Assembly (NCBI GenBank): GCA_021807585.1
Contig: JAKBCQ010000171.1
Span: 1 to 6,336 of the forward strand
Source of the DNA: Planctomycetota bacterium
GTDB taxonomy: Bacteria; Planctomycetota; Planctomycetia; Isosphaerales; Isosphaeraceae
DNA length: 6,336 nucleotides
Direction of reading: 5' to 3'
Shown here: positions 5,416 through 6,336 of the stretch, piece by piece
How the letters are laid out: each line of letters begins with the position of its first letter
How positions within the stretch are numbered: the first letter of the stretch is position 1
Translations under genes and position numbers: made by a program
Notes under the pieces: model-generated
What the model was told of the DNA's origin: nothing
Seen by the model: only the letters and a program-made list of their open reading frames with translations
Database searches by the model: none

Positions 5416-6336
5416 ATGTCGAATGTGAATCCACTGAAAACCTCTTCCGGGATGGATAAGGAAAGTCGTCGCGGCGGCGCGCTCGGCCGGTTTTTGATTC
5501 TGATCGCGGTGGTGATCCTCGTTCCAGCGAGCTTGTGGGCCTCGTCGGCGACGTTCGCTCGGTTATTTAAACCGAAGGCTCAGGTTTACGAAACGCTCGC
5601 GATTGACTCGGGCGATGTGGAACTGCTCGTCGTTGAGAACGGATCGCTCGAGAGCGCGAACAACACGACGCTCCGCTGCCAGGTCGAGGCGTTGATCGGT
5701 GTCGTGGGGGGATCGGCTCAACAGCAGGCGGGGGGCGGCGCGGCTGGGGGACAAGGGGGTCAACAAGGGGGCGCAGCCGGCGGTGGAACCGCGGCTGGAG
5801 GACAGGGGGGGCAACAAGGGGGCGCGGCAGGGGGCTCCGCCGCCGGTGGTTCCGCGGGAGCGGCCGGGGGAACCGCCGCGGCCGAGGGCGCCTCGCTTAA
5901 GGCGAAGAAAGTGGCGCGGCCTGGAAGTCGAAAACCCGGGTCGATTTCGAGCAAATCGGGATCGACGATGAAGCCTCTGAGCCGACCGGGCTCGACCGGT
6001 GAAGCGGCGAAATTGGCGCAATCGACGAGCGATGCGATCTCATCGGGTATGGGAGGAACGGGCTCGAGCGGGAGTAGCACGAGTTCGTCATCCTCAGGAG
6101 GCGGTTCGGGCGGCGGCGGTGGCGGCATGGGCGGAGGAGGAGGATCCGGCGGAGGAGGCGGTGGCGGCGGTGGCGGCATGGGCGGAGGAGGAGGATCCGG
6201 CGGAGGTGGCGGCGGCGGCGGTGGCGGTGCGGGGGGTGGAGGGGGAGCTCAAAACGCCGTGACTCTCAATCCCAAGCCGACTCTCCGGAGTTTCACGTAT
6301 AACGTCGCCGCGTACAAAGCGGTTCGTCCGATCGCC
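5416..6336 (+). CDS. HlyD/RND-type membrane-fusion (periplasmic adaptor) protein with large Gly-rich insertion, partial (runs off the right edge)
   Basis: 307 codons are present with no stop. Residues 1-24 are cytoplasmic and basic near the membrane (KESRRGG). Residues about 25-46 (FLILIAVVILVPASLW) are a single membrane anchor. Then comes IDSGDVELLVVENGSLESANNTTLRCQVE (63-91, given as two joined strands: a 'GDVELLVVENGSLESA' segment and an 'NTTLRCQV' segment), which matches the first strand of HlyD-like adaptors linking inner-membrane exporters to the envelope. Instead of continuing into the lipoyl-like hairpin, the protein enters about 180 residues of Gly/Ala/Ser/Gln-rich sequence (98-277), with a basic Ser/Lys patch at about 148-185. 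Ordered sequence resumes at SFTYNVAAYKAVRPIA (292-307). The lipoyl hairpin, the coiled coil and any partner transporter genes would lie beyond the edge. ATG 5416 has GAGGG 8 nt upstream; the frame is open back to a stop at 5263-5265. Confidence 0.75.
   Translation, partial: MSNVNPLKTSSGMDKESRRGGALGRFLILIAVVILVPASLWASSATFARLFKPKAQVYETLAIDSGDVELLVVENGSLESANNTTLRCQVEALIGVVGGSAQQQAGGGAAGGQGGQQGGAAGGGTAAGGQGGQQGGAAGGSAAGGSAGAAGGTAAAEGASLKAKKVARPGSRKPGSISSKSGSTMKPLSRPGSTGEAAKLAQSTSDAISSGMGGTGSSGSSTSSSSSGGGSGGGGGGMGGGGGSGGGGGGGGGGMGGGGGSGGGGGGGGGGAGGGGGAQNAVTLNPKPTLRSFTYNVAAYKAVRPIA
5740..5841 (+). repeat. Two imperfect 51-bp tandem repeats (17-residue unit, Gly/Ala/Gln-rich)
   Basis: Unit 1 is 5740-5790 and unit 2 is 5791-5841, in frame within the membrane-fusion gene. 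Each encodes AAGGQGGQQGGAAGG plus two residues (GT, then SA, the last Gly position also varying). They differ at about 11 of 51 bases, most differences being third-codon changes in the first 12 codons, so the protein repeat is better kept than the DNA. Confidence 0.75.
6115..6216 (+). repeat. Two near-identical 51-bp tandem repeats (17-residue unit, poly-Gly with Met and Ser)
   Basis: Unit 1 is 6115-6165 and unit 2 is 6166-6216, in frame. They differ at only 2 of 51 bases. Each encodes GGGGMGGGGGSGGGGGG. The near identity points to recent duplication or a collapse/expansion-prone tract, and copy number may vary between isolates or be misassembled. Confidence 0.85.

Noticed and set aside
5760..6179. 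Minus-strand frame of 139 codons, starting with a long Pro run
   Set aside because: It is the reverse complement of the Gly-rich tract of the membrane-fusion gene: GGC/GGA read backwards gives Pro/Ser. It has no domain, and the plus-strand gene explains the frame.
6115..6216. CRISPR-like or mobile-element repeat
   Set aside because: The repeats are adjacent, in frame, without spacers, and encode Gly-rich protein; they belong to the coding sequence.
1..6336. A defence system, phage island or insertion sequence
   Set aside because: No transposase, integrase, nuclease, helicase, toxin-antitoxin pair or terminal inverted repeats could be seen in any frame, and all recognised genes are ordinary metabolic or envelope functions.

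Overview
The window looks like chromosomal DNA of a planctomycete, probably from the Isosphaeraceae/Gemmata side of the phylum. Three things point there. The secreted protease carries the planctomycete N-terminal motif of the LExRxLLSA type (VETLEIRSLLSA). The membrane-fusion protein at the right edge has the Gly-rich insertion I associate with HlyD-like proteins of this group. Two small membrane proteins also resemble families I know mainly from planctomycetes. The DNA is GC-rich, with CGATCG-type words very common in coding parts, and short AT-rich islands between genes. This assignment is inference from protein style, not from a search.

Layout, left to right. Five genes lie on the minus strand: the N-terminal 83 codons of a 2OG-Fe(II) oxygenase-like protein (1-249, running off the left edge); a 170-aa protein with three predicted membrane segments (702-1214); a two-segment membrane protein with a PH-like domain (1338-1970, possibly from 2012); a manganese-type superoxide dismutase (2215-2829); and a secreted matrixin-like metalloprotease (3187-4614), followed by a clear intrinsic terminator (3051-3079). 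After an 801-bp gap with no convincing gene, a divergent plus-strand gene begins at 5416. It encodes an inner-membrane-anchored HlyD/RND-type membrane-fusion protein and runs off the right edge.

The two small membrane-protein genes (123 bp apart) may be co-transcribed. Gaps of 245 to 452 bp separate the other minus-strand neighbours, and each such gene probably has its own promoter. Nothing shows that the dismutase, protease, oxygenase and efflux adaptor form one pathway; this reads as ordinary housekeeping and cell-envelope content. I see no defence system, CRISPR array, insertion sequence, tRNA or rRNA.

The parts most worth a second look are three. The membrane-fusion protein is interrupted by a Gly/Ala/Ser-rich stretch of about 180 residues containing two separate pairs of 17-residue (51-bp) tandem repeats. 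The protease has Glu where matrixins normally have the third zinc-binding His. A cluster of AATGAAT motifs, one pair forming a perfect spaced palindrome, lies in front of the PH-domain gene.
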